NCBI GenBank assembly: GCA_947477655.1
Contig: CANJTS010000003.1
Coordinates: 124,001-188,000 of the forward strand
From: CAILUG01 sp903844415
Lineage (GTDB): Bacteria > Pseudomonadota > Gammaproteobacteria > Pseudomonadales > Pseudohongiellaceae
Direction of reading: 5' to 3'
DNA length: 64,000 nt
Under the pieces are notes generated by a model. The model did no database searches. It was not told where the DNA came from and worked only from the letters and a program-made list of their open reading frames with translations. Shown here piece by piece: positions 35,362 through 44,172 of this stretch. Within the stretch, counting starts at the first letter, position 1; each line of letters begins with the position of its first letter. The position numbers were made by a program, and so were the translations under genes.

Positions 35362-36567
35362 ATGACTGCGCAATATTTTAAGGAAGGTGAATGGTGGGTC
35401 AGTCCCTTCAATGTTAAGCCGGAAGTGACTTCCAAATTTGAACTCCCAGAAAAAGTCGAAATTCATGACGCTACACTGCGCGACGGGGAACAAACACCAG
35501 GTGTGGTGTTTAGCCCGGCCGACAAAATAGCTATGGCAGAGATGATGAGTGATGTGGGCATCGACCGTATTGAAGCCGGCATGCCGGCGGTTTCTGCTGA
35601 TGACTACAAGGCCATCAAGACTATTTGTGGGCTAGGGCTTAAAGCAAAAATTTATACGTTTGCTCGCGCCATGCAAGCAGACATTGATTCCGCTGTTGAA
35701 TGTGGCGCACATGGTGTGATCATCGAAGTTCCAATCGGATATCCCAAATTGAAATACCAGTTTGGGTGGACTTGGGAAGATGTGTTCAAGAAAAGCAAGG
35801 ATGTAATCAATTACGCCAAACAGCGTGGCTTACATGTTGTGTATTTCCCTTACGACACTACCCGCGCCCGCGAAGAAGATCTGGTGAGCCTGCTTAATGC
35901 CATTATGAACGAATGTCCTCCCGATTCTGTCGGGGTAGTGGATACGATGGGGTGTGCGCTTCCAGAAGCCATCAAATATATGGTGCGATTGGTCCGAAAT
36001 CTCACTAAATTACCGGTCGAAATCCATACCCATAACGATTTTGGTTTGGGTGTTGCCACCGAACTAGCTGCGGTAGAAGCCGGTGCCACTGTGGTTCACT
36101 CCTGTGTCAATGGCCTAGGAGAACGTACCGGCAATGCGGCGATGGAAGAATTGGTGTTGGCGCTGGAAGTCCTCTATGGCATCAAGATGAACTACAACAT
36201 GAAGAAGTTTCCGGAGTTGTTCGCGCTGGTATCCAAAATGAGTAACATCCCGATTGCAGTGAACAAGCCAGTGGGCGGTTCGCGTAACTTTACTCGCGAA
36301 TCTGGCATTGGTGTGGATCTTGTGATCAAAGAGCCGTTAGCAATGTTTGGTACTCATCCCGCATTGACGGGCCGTGTGGGTGATATTGTACTCGGCAAAA
36401 AAAGTGGCAAACGCTCCATTACTTTCAGCTTGGAACAAATGGGTATCAACGATACGCCAGATGAAAAAGTGGTGGAGATGCTCGCGCTAGTCAAAGCACT
36501 GGGGATCGAAAAGAAAACCATCATTACGGATGCTGAATTCAAGGCGATTGTGAAGTCCGTCTTGTAA
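35362..36567 (+). CDS. DRE-TIM metallolyase, isopropylmalate/homocitrate synthase family
   Basis: A 401-aa acyl-CoA condensing enzyme of the HMG-CoA lyase-like family. The catalytic HDATLRDGEQTPG is at residues about 35-47, the metal-binding EIHTHNDFGLG is near 220, and NGLGERTGNA follows. Unlike LeuA (about 510 aa) it lacks the C-terminal allosteric domain, and its length is near that of homocitrate synthase. No leuBCD, lysine or nif genes are near, so the acceptor keto acid is open. A separate terminator on each side shows it is monocistronic. Confidence 0.85.
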   Translation: MTAQYFKEGEWWVSPFNVKPEVTSKFELPEKVEIHDATLRDGEQTPGVVFSPADKIAMAEMMSDVGIDRIEAGMPAVSADDYKAIKTICGLGLKAKIYTFARAMQADIDSAVECGAHGVIIEVPIGYPKLKYQFGWTWEDVFKKSKDVINYAKQRGLHVVYFPYDTTRAREEDLVSLLNAIMNECPPDSVGVVDTMGCALPEAIKYMVRLVRNLTKLPVEIHTHNDFGLGVATELAAVEAGATVVHSCVNGLGERTGNAAMEELVLALEVLYGIKMNYNMKKFPELFALVSKMSNIPIAVNKPVGGSRNFTRESGIGVDLVIKEPLAMFGTHPALTGRVGDIVLGKKSGKRSITFSLEQMGINDTPDEKVVEMLALVKALGIEKKTIITDAEFKAIVKSVL

Positions 36568-36581
36568 TAGATGTATCTGAC

Positions 36582-36609
36582 AAAAAAAGGCTCTGCGGAG
36601 CCTTTTTTT
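36582..36609. terminator. bidirectional rho-independent terminator
   Basis: GGCTC-TGCG-GAGCC (36589-36602) is flanked by seven A and seven T, a symmetric strong terminator between convergent genes. Confidence 0.95.
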
Positions 36610-36632
36610 GTATATATAAAAAATGCAGCGTC

Positions 36633-37103
36633 TTATTCAGGCATGCGGGATGAATGATGATCAACGATCAGCCATTGGTCCCCCACCTTGTGATAAACAA
36701 AACTGTAACGCAGGGTGATGGGTGTATTGCTGCCGATGGTTGTCAAATAATTGCCAGTATTGACGGCGGTATCGCCAAACACTCGAATATGCATCGGTTC
36801 CATAAAATTCATCACTGGGGGAGTAGCCACTGTAGCCTGAAAATATTCACGTATCAGCGTAGGACCCTCACGTAACACTGGGGACACAGTGCCGTGCAAA
36901 ATGGCATGTTCATCGTAAAGTGAAACCATGTAATCTGCATCACCCTTGCCGATACCTTCAATCCAAAGTTGGGCAGCTGCACGTACTTCATCTTCAGGTG
37001 TGGCAATAGCGCTTGAAAGAAATCCTAGACTAGTTATAAGTAACAGCAGTTTAGTGATTGGTACTAATCGTGTTACGAATAAGCTATTCAGTAAATTTGC
37101 CAT
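36633..37103 (-). CDS. SnoaL-like / SgcJ-family exported protein
   Basis: A 156-aa protein with an N-terminal signal or anchor (residues about 14-35, ending SSAIA) and a nuclear-transport-factor-2 fold domain of the SgcJ/EcaC type (EVRAAAQLWIEGIGKGDADYMVSLYDEHAILHG). The motif YDEHAILHGTVSP and the final WLIVDHHSSRMP are characteristic. Family members bind small ligands and act as isomerases, dehydratases or are unassigned. GGAG lies 5 bases before ATG. It follows malonyl-CoA decarboxylase on the same strand by 58 bases, so co-transcription is possible, though a functional tie is not obvious. Confidence 0.82.
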   Translation of the reverse strand: MANLLNSLFVTRLVPITKLLLLITSLGFLSSAIATPEDEVRAAAQLWIEGIGKGDADYMVSLYDEHAILHGTVSPVLREGPTLIREYFQATVATPPVMNFMEPMHIRVFGDTAVNTGNYLTTIGSNTPITLRYSFVYHKVGDQWLIVDHHSSRMPE

Positions 37104-37161
37104 TAGAACTCCAGTGTTGGAAATAGATTTAAATATAAGTCCGCGCGACTAATTCGATTTA

Positions 37162-38538
37162 TTATTTGGTTGTATTCTTAAGTGCTAAATGTGGGGCAAT
37201 AAATTTTTGCTGATCTTTTTTGGGTAAATATTTTTGTACATCTGTTGAATACGCCACTTTGTGCTGATGTTCGTAGGCTTCATGATTGAGCGCCAGAGTA
37301 TTCTTGTCGTAGACATAATTGACCATCATCCCGGCTGCTTGATTAATGCCGTTGTCCGAACTGTCCGCCATCCAGTTGATTCGTTCCAAGCGTGCGCCGT
37401 TGCCTAAGTGAAAGCGGGCTACGGCATCAGCAGGTTTATCCTGATTTTTTACCAGTACCAGATAATAAGCGCATAAACGTGTCAATATTTTTTCCATCAG
37501 TAGGTTGCTACGTAATTCTTTAGATATGGTATTACTAGCTAACAACTTAGTGACTGCATCGGCTTCATCAACACTGAGCAAAGTCTTGAGGTTGTTAAAA
37601 GAACGTAGCCAATACATAAAACCTGGCACCGGGGAAAGTGTGACGAAATTTCTGATTTCAGGTTGAACAATAGTGAGATGTTCCACTACTTTTTTAATCA
37701 AAAAATTCCCGAACGACACGCCGCGTAACCCCAGCAAACAATTATTGATCGAATAAAATACTGCAGTATCTACTTTGATTGGTAGATCGGTTGGTGTTGT
37801 TTGGAGCAGTAATGCTGCGATATTGTTGCTTATCGTGTTGTTTAGGGCTGCCTCCACAAAGATCAGTGGCACATCAGGAATAGCAGGGTGAAAAAAACCA
37901 TAACAGCAGCGATCACGTTCCAGCCTGCGGCGTAAGTCTGTCCATCCTTTTATTGCGTGTACGGATTCGTACTGAATTAATTTTTCCAGAATAATGGCAG
38001 GAGTTTGCCAATCGATTCTACGTAACTCCAAAAAACCTCTGTTAAACCAGGTACGAAACAAACTGAGTAATTCCTGATCAAGGAGATTGAATTCATTTTC
38101 TTTACTCATCAGTTTGTATAGATCTTCACGCATGGAAATCAAGGCTATCGTGCCTTGTGGTGCGGTATTGAGAGTACGAAACAATTCCAGTCTTTGTGGT
38201 TCGCCGGCTATTGCTAGTGCTTGTAATGCTTCTTGGGTGCCGGTGGCCTGATAGTGGGTAATGGCCTTAGCCACCCTTTTTGTGTCGGCTCCTAAGTTTG
38301 CATACAAGTATTGGAAAAATCTCTTCTTATCATCATCAGATGCACTTTGGAAATGGCGCAGTATTTCTTCAGCGATAGCACTGGAAGAAGCTTCACCCTT
38401 GAGTTGAAGTATGGTCTGACACAACTTGGTGGTGATCTGAGAAAAACTCTGGCGTTGGTGGAATTTAAGTAGCTCCAACGTTTCAAGCCCCATTGCGGTG
38501 AGCTTTTGCAAGAGGTTTTTTAAATATGGTGTCTGCAT
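37162..38538 (-). CDS. malonyl-CoA decarboxylase
   Basis: A 458-aa enzyme that converts malonyl-CoA to acetyl-CoA and CO2. The N-terminal half is the helical oligomerisation domain. The C-terminal GNAT-like catalytic domain has VFYSINNCLLGLRGVSFGNF, the active-site Ser in TLSPVPGFMYWL and the catalytic His in ARFHLGNGARLERINW. Length fits bacterial MCDs. An in-frame GTG 9 bases upstream is an alternative start. No malonyl-CoA synthetase (MatB) or malonate transporter is next to it, so its malonyl-CoA may come from fatty-acid or odd-chain metabolism. Confidence 0.9.
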   Translation of the reverse strand: MQTPYLKNLLQKLTAMGLETLELLKFHQRQSFSQITTKLCQTILQLKGEASSSAIAEEILRHFQSASDDDKKRFFQYLYANLGADTKRVAKAITHYQATGTQEALQALAIAGEPQRLELFRTLNTAPQGTIALISMREDLYKLMSKENEFNLLDQELLSLFRTWFNRGFLELRRIDWQTPAIILEKLIQYESVHAIKGWTDLRRRLERDRCCYGFFHPAIPDVPLIFVEAALNNTISNNIAALLLQTTPTDLPIKVDTAVFYSINNCLLGLRGVSFGNFLIKKVVEHLTIVQPEIRNFVTLSPVPGFMYWLRSFNNLKTLLSVDEADAVTKLLASNTISKELRSNLLMEKILTRLCAYYLVLVKNQDKPADAVARFHLGNGARLERINWMADSSDNGINQAAGMMVNYVYDKNTLALNHEAYEHQHKVAYSTDVQKYLPKKDQQKFIAPHLALKNTTK

Positions 38539-38738
38539 AATTGGCACACTCTTGTTATCAAGTAGATGTAATAAAAACTATTCTGATGAGAGGAAACTCA
38601 CATAAATAGGGTTTCTACAATTTTAGATAGTAGTGAAATTAGCTGCTATTCTGCCATCTAAATCTGCAATTTGGCAGGCGAATTTTAGGCGTCTTTGGTA
38701 GCATAACGACCCTACATTCAACTTATCAAATCTTAGTT

Positions 38739-39422
38739 ATGTCTTATATTTTTCCACCACAAGTTCTGTCCATAATTCCTATTCACTCCAGCCAGGCTGT
38801 GTTTCCCGTACATCGTATTTATTGTGTTGGCAAAAACTATGCTGCCCATGCACGCGAAATGGGTTCTGACCCGACTACAGAAATACCTTGTTTTTTTCTG
38901 AAGCCGGCCGATGCCATAGTAACCAACGGCGTGATGCCCTATCCATCTGCAACGAGTAATCTGCATTACGAAGGTGAATTGGTCATCGCATTGGGGAAAG
39001 GAGGCAGTAACATTTCTAAACAGAACGCGCTGGAGCATGTGTTTGGTTATGCAATGGGACTTGACATGACTCGACGTGATTTACAAACGCAGGCGGGTCG
39101 AAATGGTCAACCCTGGGATACCGGTAAGGCTTTCGATCATTCCGCTCCAATTTCTACCATATACCCGCATTCACTAGTCGGGCATATCACTAGCGGTAGC
39201 ATCAAACTATGGGTCAATGGTCAATTAAAACAGGATTCGGATATCAGCGATTTGATCTGGGATGGCCCACGTATGATCAGTGAACTTTCCAAGCTGTTCA
39301 CCTTACAGGCGGGAGATCTGATTTTCACTGGAACTCCGGCTGGTGTTGGGCCAGTGCTGGCCGGTGATCAGTTGGAGTTGAAGATTGCTGGATTGGGTGT
39401 GTTAACAGTAAAGATTGTGTAA
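38739..39422 (+). CDS. fumarylacetoacetate hydrolase family protein
   Basis: A 227-aa enzyme of the FAH family, closest in look to fumarylpyruvate hydrolase/acylpyruvase. It has VGKNYAAHAREMG at the start, the metal-binding EGELVIALGKGG, GYAMGLDMTRRDLQ, a KAFDHSAP segment and the terminal FTGTPAGVGPV. Such enzymes cleave C-C bonds in products of gentisate or homogentisate breakdown or decarboxylate oxaloacetate. No ring-cleavage dioxygenase is nearby, so the pathway cannot be named. Stand-alone gene, convergent with the next one by 42 bases. Confidence 0.88.
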   Translation: MSYIFPPQVLSIIPIHSSQAVFPVHRIYCVGKNYAAHAREMGSDPTTEIPCFFLKPADAIVTNGVMPYPSATSNLHYEGELVIALGKGGSNISKQNALEHVFGYAMGLDMTRRDLQTQAGRNGQPWDTGKAFDHSAPISTIYPHSLVGHITSGSIKLWVNGQLKQDSDISDLIWDGPRMISELSKLFTLQAGDLIFTGTPAGVGPVLAGDQLELKIAGLGVLTVKIV

Positions 39423-39464
39423 CTACATAACTGAATACTAAGGATAAAAAGGAGTGTAAAAAAA

Positions 39465-40043
39465 CTAAGGCACTTGTCGTAATTCTGCCAGCATTTCCGG
39501 GCTGTCCCATTCGAATGCACCAGTCCATCTGTTAATTACTTCACCCTTTTCATCATAAAGTACTGAACTTGGCATTACGTTGATGCCTTGCGTGCCGACA
39601 TAGGTCGTCAGCTTGATGAAATTCCCGGTGAAGTCACGGTCGAGCAAAAAATCATTTATTTTCTCCAGCGTTTCGTCCGAAGCTAGTAAGAAGACATAAT
39701 TTTCAGGTTCCAGAATTGCAGCAGCTTTGGTTATCGCTGGTATTTCCCGTATACAAGGCGCACACCACGTAGCCCAGTAATTAACGAAAACTTTTTTGCC
39801 GGCATAAGCGCTGAGTTCAAGCGGATTACCTAGTAGATCTTGAAAAGTGGAGCTAACAACAGCTGTAGCTGGAGCGACATTGCTAATAGTGATTTGTGGA
39901 GGGGTTATAGTAGTGTTTGGCGTTGCACTAGCAGCATTTGACTCCAAAACCGGTGTTGTTTGAGTAATTGGTGATGTAGCCTCGCTACAAGACTGGACTA
40001 TGAACAATACTAAAATTAACAGACCTATTAAGGGTTTTTGCAT
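39465..40043 (-). CDS. TlpA-like thioredoxin-fold lipoprotein
   Basis: A 192-aa exported thiol-disulphide protein. The N-terminus (LLILVLFIVQSC) looks like a lipoprotein signal with Cys about residue 19, followed by a Thr/Ala/Pro-rich linker to about 65. The thioredoxin domain has the active site WCAPC in NYWATWCAPCIREIP, the TlpA/ResA pattern. Expected to reduce periplasmic disulphides, for instance in apocytochrome c. It is divergent from an exported peroxiredoxin gene, 209 bases apart. Confidence 0.85.
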   Translation of the reverse strand: MQKPLIGLLILVLFIVQSCSEATSPITQTTPVLESNAASATPNTTITPPQITISNVAPATAVVSSTFQDLLGNPLELSAYAGKKVFVNYWATWCAPCIREIPAITKAAAILEPENYVFLLASDETLEKINDFLLDRDFTGNFIKLTTYVGTQGINVMPSSVLYDEKGEVINRWTGAFEWDSPEMLAELRQVP

Positions 40044-40252
40044 GGCTATAACCTACAACGAAGATCTCATCAGCTTATTTTGAAGCTAAACTTAAGTCAA
40101 ACAATGAAATGTCTGACCTTTAATAGCATCTTTGTGTTGTTTTAGCTGTCCTGATCATTGCTCATGTAAGTGTTAGGCTCTATTATTTGTCCGTTTTAGT
40201 ATTCAAATTCTCCCTTCACACCTGTTAACTTTAACACCAAGGAATTCTTCAT

Positions 40253-40828
40253 ATGAAAAAATTATTACTGACTACATTAGTATCTAGTTTGTTTGTGTTA
40301 TCGGCTCATGCTGCGCTAGAAGTTGGTAATGCCGCGCCCGGTTTCAGTGCGCAGGCATCACTCAATGGTGCAGAATTTACTTATGCACTTTCAGACAATT
40401 TGGCAAAAGGGCCAGTAGTTGTATATTTCTACCCTTCCGCCTATACCCAGGGCTGTAACATTCAGGCGCATACCTTTGCCATCAATATGGAAAAATTTGC
40501 TGCCGCTGGTGCATCAGTCGTGGGTGTGTCGCTGGACAGTATCGATCGTCTCAATGTGTTTTCCGCTGATCCTGATTATTGTGCGGGCAAACTTGCTGTT
40601 GTGTCCGATGCCGATGGCAGTATTGCCAAGTCATATGCCCTAGATGTGCGAGATGCTCGTGAAGGCGCCAAAGATACCCGCGGTGAAGAAATAGGCCACG
40701 GTTTCGCCGAGCGCACCACGTTTATTGTCGGCGTTGATGGCAATATTATGGGCACTGTGGGTGGTGTATCCCCAGATGAAAATGTATTGCAGTCCTTGCA
40801 AATGATTGAAAATCTGCGCAAAGAATAA
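40253..40828 (+). CDS. periplasmic peroxiredoxin
   Basis: A 191-aa exported AhpC/TSA-family peroxidase. The signal peptide ends at SAHA-A. The peroxidatic Cys lies in the motif YPSAYTQGCNIQAHTF, BCP/PrxQ-like but with Ser-Ala-Tyr in place of the usual Lys-Ala-Phe, and a second Cys is in DPDYCAGK, possibly resolving. AAGGA 10 bases before ATG supports the start. Together with the divergent TlpA-like lipoprotein it suggests an envelope peroxide defence pair in which TlpA could supply electrons; that pairing is inference. Confidence 0.87.
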   Translation: MKKLLLTTLVSSLFVLSAHAALEVGNAAPGFSAQASLNGAEFTYALSDNLAKGPVVVYFYPSAYTQGCNIQAHTFAINMEKFAAAGASVVGVSLDSIDRLNVFSADPDYCAGKLAVVSDADGSIAKSYALDVRDAREGAKDTRGEEIGHGFAERTTFIVGVDGNIMGTVGGVSPDENVLQSLQMIENLRKE

Positions 40829-40849
40829 AATTCTTTTAACAAGCTCCTA

Positions 40850-40886
40850 AAAAAAGCCCCTGCCGTAACAGTAGGGGTTTTTTTTT
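40850..40886. terminator. rho-independent terminator
   Basis: A 7-bp stem (CCCCTGC, 40857-40863, with GTAGGGG, 40871-40877, one G-T pair) is preceded by seven A and followed by nine T. It lies 22 bases after the peroxiredoxin stop. Confidence 0.95.
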
Positions 40887-41125
40887 GGTTTTAGCAATCG
40901 TGTTTTGTTAGTTATCAAGTGCTGGTGAAAAATTTAATTGCTCTTGAGTGGCCTTGTAGTTGCCAATCTATATTTTGGCCCGGGTCTGCGCACTATTGAT
41001 GACTTTATTCGTGTTGCAGGCCTTGGCTGCTGCGTATTCCTTAAAGTTACGACTGATGGTTTCCACAGGTGAACCTAGTCTGTGTTTCTGCTAAGTTAAG
41101 CATTGCCGTTTAACCATTGGTTTCT

Positions 41126-42481
41126 ATGTACTCGTTGCTCACCTCACTCAAAGCTCTGCTAGATCGCCGATTCCTCACTATATTCATTTTGGGGTTTTCT
41201 AGCGGTTTCCCGTTTGTTTTGCATGGCTCGGTGTTAACGTTGTGGATGAAAAGTGAAGGACTGTCCCGTTCCGAAATAGGTTTCATTGGTGGTGTGACAG
41301 CTATATATGCAATCAACTGGCTTTGGTCACCTGTGGTTGATCGTTTTAGAATCCCCTTTTTATATGCCAGATTTGGTCAGCGCCGTTCTTGGATTTTAGC
41401 GATGCAGGCGCTGCTGATCATTTTTACGTTACTGCTTAGTGGGGCAAGTCCGCAAGGGGATTTGTTTACACTTGGGTTGTTTGCGCTTGGTATTGCCTTT
41501 GCTTCTGCCACGCAGGACATTGCGGTAGATGCCTATCGCATCATGATGTTTGACAGTAACGAGGCTGACCAAAAGTTGCCATATGCTTCGGCTATGGCCA
41601 CTGTAGGTTGGTGGTCAGGCTATGGGTTTATAGGTGGTGCGGTGGCCTTGCTGCTCGGTGGTCAAACTATCGGTCTAAGTTGGCCGGTGGTCTACAAACT
41701 GCTGGCACTGGTTTATGTTGTGTTGATGGGGTTGATCACACTTTCGCCCGAACCTAAAACCACTCTAGTACCTATTGCAATAAACCAGAACAAGGGCCCT
41801 ACTCTTGCATTCGGTGATTGGTTCAAGATTTATATCTGTGCACCTTTTGTTGAATTTTTCGATCGTTGCGGTAACAAACTGGCTGTTGCGATTTTGCTGT
41901 TCTTGTTCAGTTTTCGTATTGGTGAAGCCATGCTTGGACGTATGTCCCTAGTCTTTTATGTAGAACTGGGTTTCAGTACTGAACAAATTGCCCTGTACTC
42001 TAAATTTTTAGGGGGCTTAGCTACTGTGGTATTTTCTCTGCTGGGGGCAGTAATCACGACACAGTATGGAGTGATACGCGGAATGTTGGTGGCTGGAATC
42101 GCCATGGCAGCATCCAACTTGTTATACGCAGTTATGGCGGTTGTGGGGCCATTGCCGTGGTTATTTATGCTGACATTGCTAGTAGATAATTTTTGCGGTG
42201 CTTTTGCTACAGTTGCCGTGGTGACTTTCATTTCGTATTTTGCTTCGCGCACTTACACTGGTACACAGTTCTCGTTGATGTCTTCAATTTCCACTTTTGG
42301 ACGAAACACACTTGCCGCTGGCAGTGGTGCCATAGTTGATGCTATGGATGGCAATTGGCCTTTGTTTTTTATATTTACCACGGTGATGGTGATCCCAGCG
42401 CTAATCTTGTTGATATGGCTAGGTAAATTGTTGGCAGATTTTCAAAGTGAAAAATCACAGGTGTCTGCAGCATTACCATGA
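41126..42481 (+). CDS. AmpG-like MFS transporter
   Basis: A 451-aa inner-membrane protein with about 12-14 helices and the AmpG/PAT-family marks LGFSSGFPFVLHGSVLTLWM near the N-terminus and ATQDIAVDAYRI near residue 140. AmpG imports anhydromuropeptides (GlcNAc-anhydroMurNAc-peptides) for cell-wall recycling; many related proteins have other substrates. ATG 41126 is taken over a TTG 9 bases upstream. No ampC, ampD or nagZ lies nearby to confirm the role. It is convergent with the ankyrin gene that follows, 50 bases away. Confidence 0.85.
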   Translation: MYSLLTSLKALLDRRFLTIFILGFSSGFPFVLHGSVLTLWMKSEGLSRSEIGFIGGVTAIYAINWLWSPVVDRFRIPFLYARFGQRRSWILAMQALLIIFTLLLSGASPQGDLFTLGLFALGIAFASATQDIAVDAYRIMMFDSNEADQKLPYASAMATVGWWSGYGFIGGAVALLLGGQTIGLSWPVVYKLLALVYVVLMGLITLSPEPKTTLVPIAINQNKGPTLAFGDWFKIYICAPFVEFFDRCGNKLAVAILLFLFSFRIGEAMLGRMSLVFYVELGFSTEQIALYSKFLGGLATVVFSLLGAVITTQYGVIRGMLVAGIAMAASNLLYAVMAVVGPLPWLFMLTLLVDNFCGAFATVAVVTFISYFASRTYTGTQFSLMSSISTFGRNTLAAGSGAIVDAMDGNWPLFFIFTTVMVIPALILLIWLGKLLADFQSEKSQVSAALP

Positions 42482-42531
42482 TGTAAATGGGATAGTTCTC
42501 GGCCAGCTTCAGTGCTTCTGGGATTGAAAAT

Positions 42532-44094
42532 TTAGTTATTCTGTTTGCGGGAAAGCAACTCAACAAGAGTTGGGTTGGCTACGATCCCCAAGCCCGGTTG
42601 TCCCATGGCAATATCCAGCGGACGCAACTTCTTGGCATTTATAGCATCGAGATTTGCGCCTCGAGCCAACAGGAACTCGACAATAGCAAGTGAACCCTTC
42701 ATTACAGCACCGTGCAAAGCAGTATCACCAGATTGATTAGCTGCGTTGATATCAGCACCAAATTCGTCCAGCAACATGGACATGGTTGCAATTGCATCTT
42801 CTTCTCGGCCGCGGCTAAGGCCAGTTCTCCAACTTAAACCAGCTGCCACCATCAATGGAGTAGTACCGCCATTGGTCGGAATCAACATGCCAGCAGTTTC
42901 TTTGCCAGGGCGCTCCGTTGTATTAAGTTTGGGGTCAGCACCGGCTGCTAGCAAAATACGTTGCAACTCAATATCACCTGACATGCAAGCGCGGAAAAAA
43001 GCAGTCGCTCCTTCTTGCAAGATTGGGTTGTGTGTACCGCCAACCACTAGCCAGTTCGGCAGCCCTTTTTTAAGTGGCAAGTTGGGGTTAGCTCCTTTGG
43101 CTAACGCTAGTTTAACTATATCAACGGGGCTTGTTGTACCGAGAATTTTGGGAGTAGGGCGGGGATTTGCGTCCATCGTATTCAGGTCGGTGGCGACAAA
43201 CACCACGTTTCTGCCCCAGCGGTCGACTAAATTGGGGTCGGTGCCAGCCTCGAGCAATATGCGGGCGATTTCAAGATGACCGTTCAAGATGGCAATGATA
43301 GCAGCGCTGGTAGAATCATCATCGACAATATTGGGATCGCTGCCGTGTGCAAGCAGGGCTTGCACGGTATCTAGTTTGCCTTCTCGTGCAGCGAAATGCA
43401 GGGCTGTCATACGACCCTTTGGTACGTCGGTATAAACAAAACCACCTTGAAAATGTTCGGGATCAACCGGCGCTATATTGATTACCGACGAACGTAAATT
43501 GACCTCGGCTCCGCCATCTATCAGGGCGATTGCAGCTTCGGTGTAGCCATGAGCTGCTGCCCACATTAGGGCAGTCTGTCCTTTCCAACCATCTAAAATA
43601 TTGGGATCGGCAGGGCGGGAAAGTAACGTGTTGCCACCCGTGCCTGTGCCAGCCAACAGCAGTTTGATTACCTCTACATGGCCATTACCGGCGGCCGTCA
43701 TCAAGGCTGTTTCACCTTCGGTGTTGATGGAGTTGGCATCCACACCGGCAGCAAGTAACAAACGTGTGATATCGGCAGATCCAGTGCGAGCTGCGAGATT
43801 AAGTGCAGTAATTCCATAACGATTACTGCGTGTAATATCAGCTCCATTGATAATTAATAACGCGGCGAGTTCGGTATTACGCTCGTGAATGGCACGCATC
43901 AGCACGGTGGTGCCATCAATTTCAGTGGTATCAACATCCAGCCCGTTGGCGATTGCTGTGGTCCAGGTTGCTATATCTTTACTGGCAGGCACCTCGATTG
44001 CCAGGGTTGGCGCTGACATCAAAACAGCGAGCAGGGCAGTCCAGACTAACTTCGTCACACCGGTACAAGCCGGAGTCCAGTTCTTAAAGTGCAT
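42532..44094 (-). CDS. exported ankyrin-repeat protein (ANK3)
   Basis: A 520-aa exported ankyrin protein (signal peptide ending TLAI), third of the set. It shares the layout of ANK1 and ANK2 but is clearly diverged: the insertion after the fifth repeat reads VINIAPVDPEHFQGG, the second insertion reads LNTMDANPRPTPKILGTT with a following NWLVVGGTHNP, and the Cys tail is missing. Repeats such as KGQTALMWAAAHGYTEAAIALIDGGAEVN are regular. GGAG lies 7 bases before ATG. It is the last gene of the inverted DUF1592-DUF1552-ankyrin operon, 78 bases after the DUF1552 gene. Confidence 0.87.
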   Translation of the reverse strand: MHFKNWTPACTGVTKLVWTALLAVLMSAPTLAIEVPASKDIATWTTAIANGLDVDTTEIDGTTVLMRAIHERNTELAALLIINGADITRSNRYGITALNLAARTGSADITRLLLAAGVDANSINTEGETALMTAAGNGHVEVIKLLLAGTGTGGNTLLSRPADPNILDGWKGQTALMWAAAHGYTEAAIALIDGGAEVNLRSSVINIAPVDPEHFQGGFVYTDVPKGRMTALHFAAREGKLDTVQALLAHGSDPNIVDDDSTSAAIIAILNGHLEIARILLEAGTDPNLVDRWGRNVVFVATDLNTMDANPRPTPKILGTTSPVDIVKLALAKGANPNLPLKKGLPNWLVVGGTHNPILQEGATAFFRACMSGDIELQRILLAAGADPKLNTTERPGKETAGMLIPTNGGTTPLMVAAGLSWRTGLSRGREEDAIATMSMLLDEFGADINAANQSGDTALHGAVMKGSLAIVEFLLARGANLDAINAKKLRPLDIAMGQPGLGIVANPTLVELLSRKQNN

Positions 44095-44172
44095 GTTCAG
44101 ACTCCTGGTCTGGATACCGGTTGCCGCCGATTTAACGGCACTTGTTGGCTACGTTATAAGCTGTGCAAAATA

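Noticed and set aside
42746..43279. A 177-codon plus-strand frame
   Set aside because: Antisense to the ankyrin repeats of ANK3; long open antisense frames are common opposite regular Ala/Leu-rich repeats. The same holds for frames opposite ANK1 at 14771-15142 and 15455-15886.
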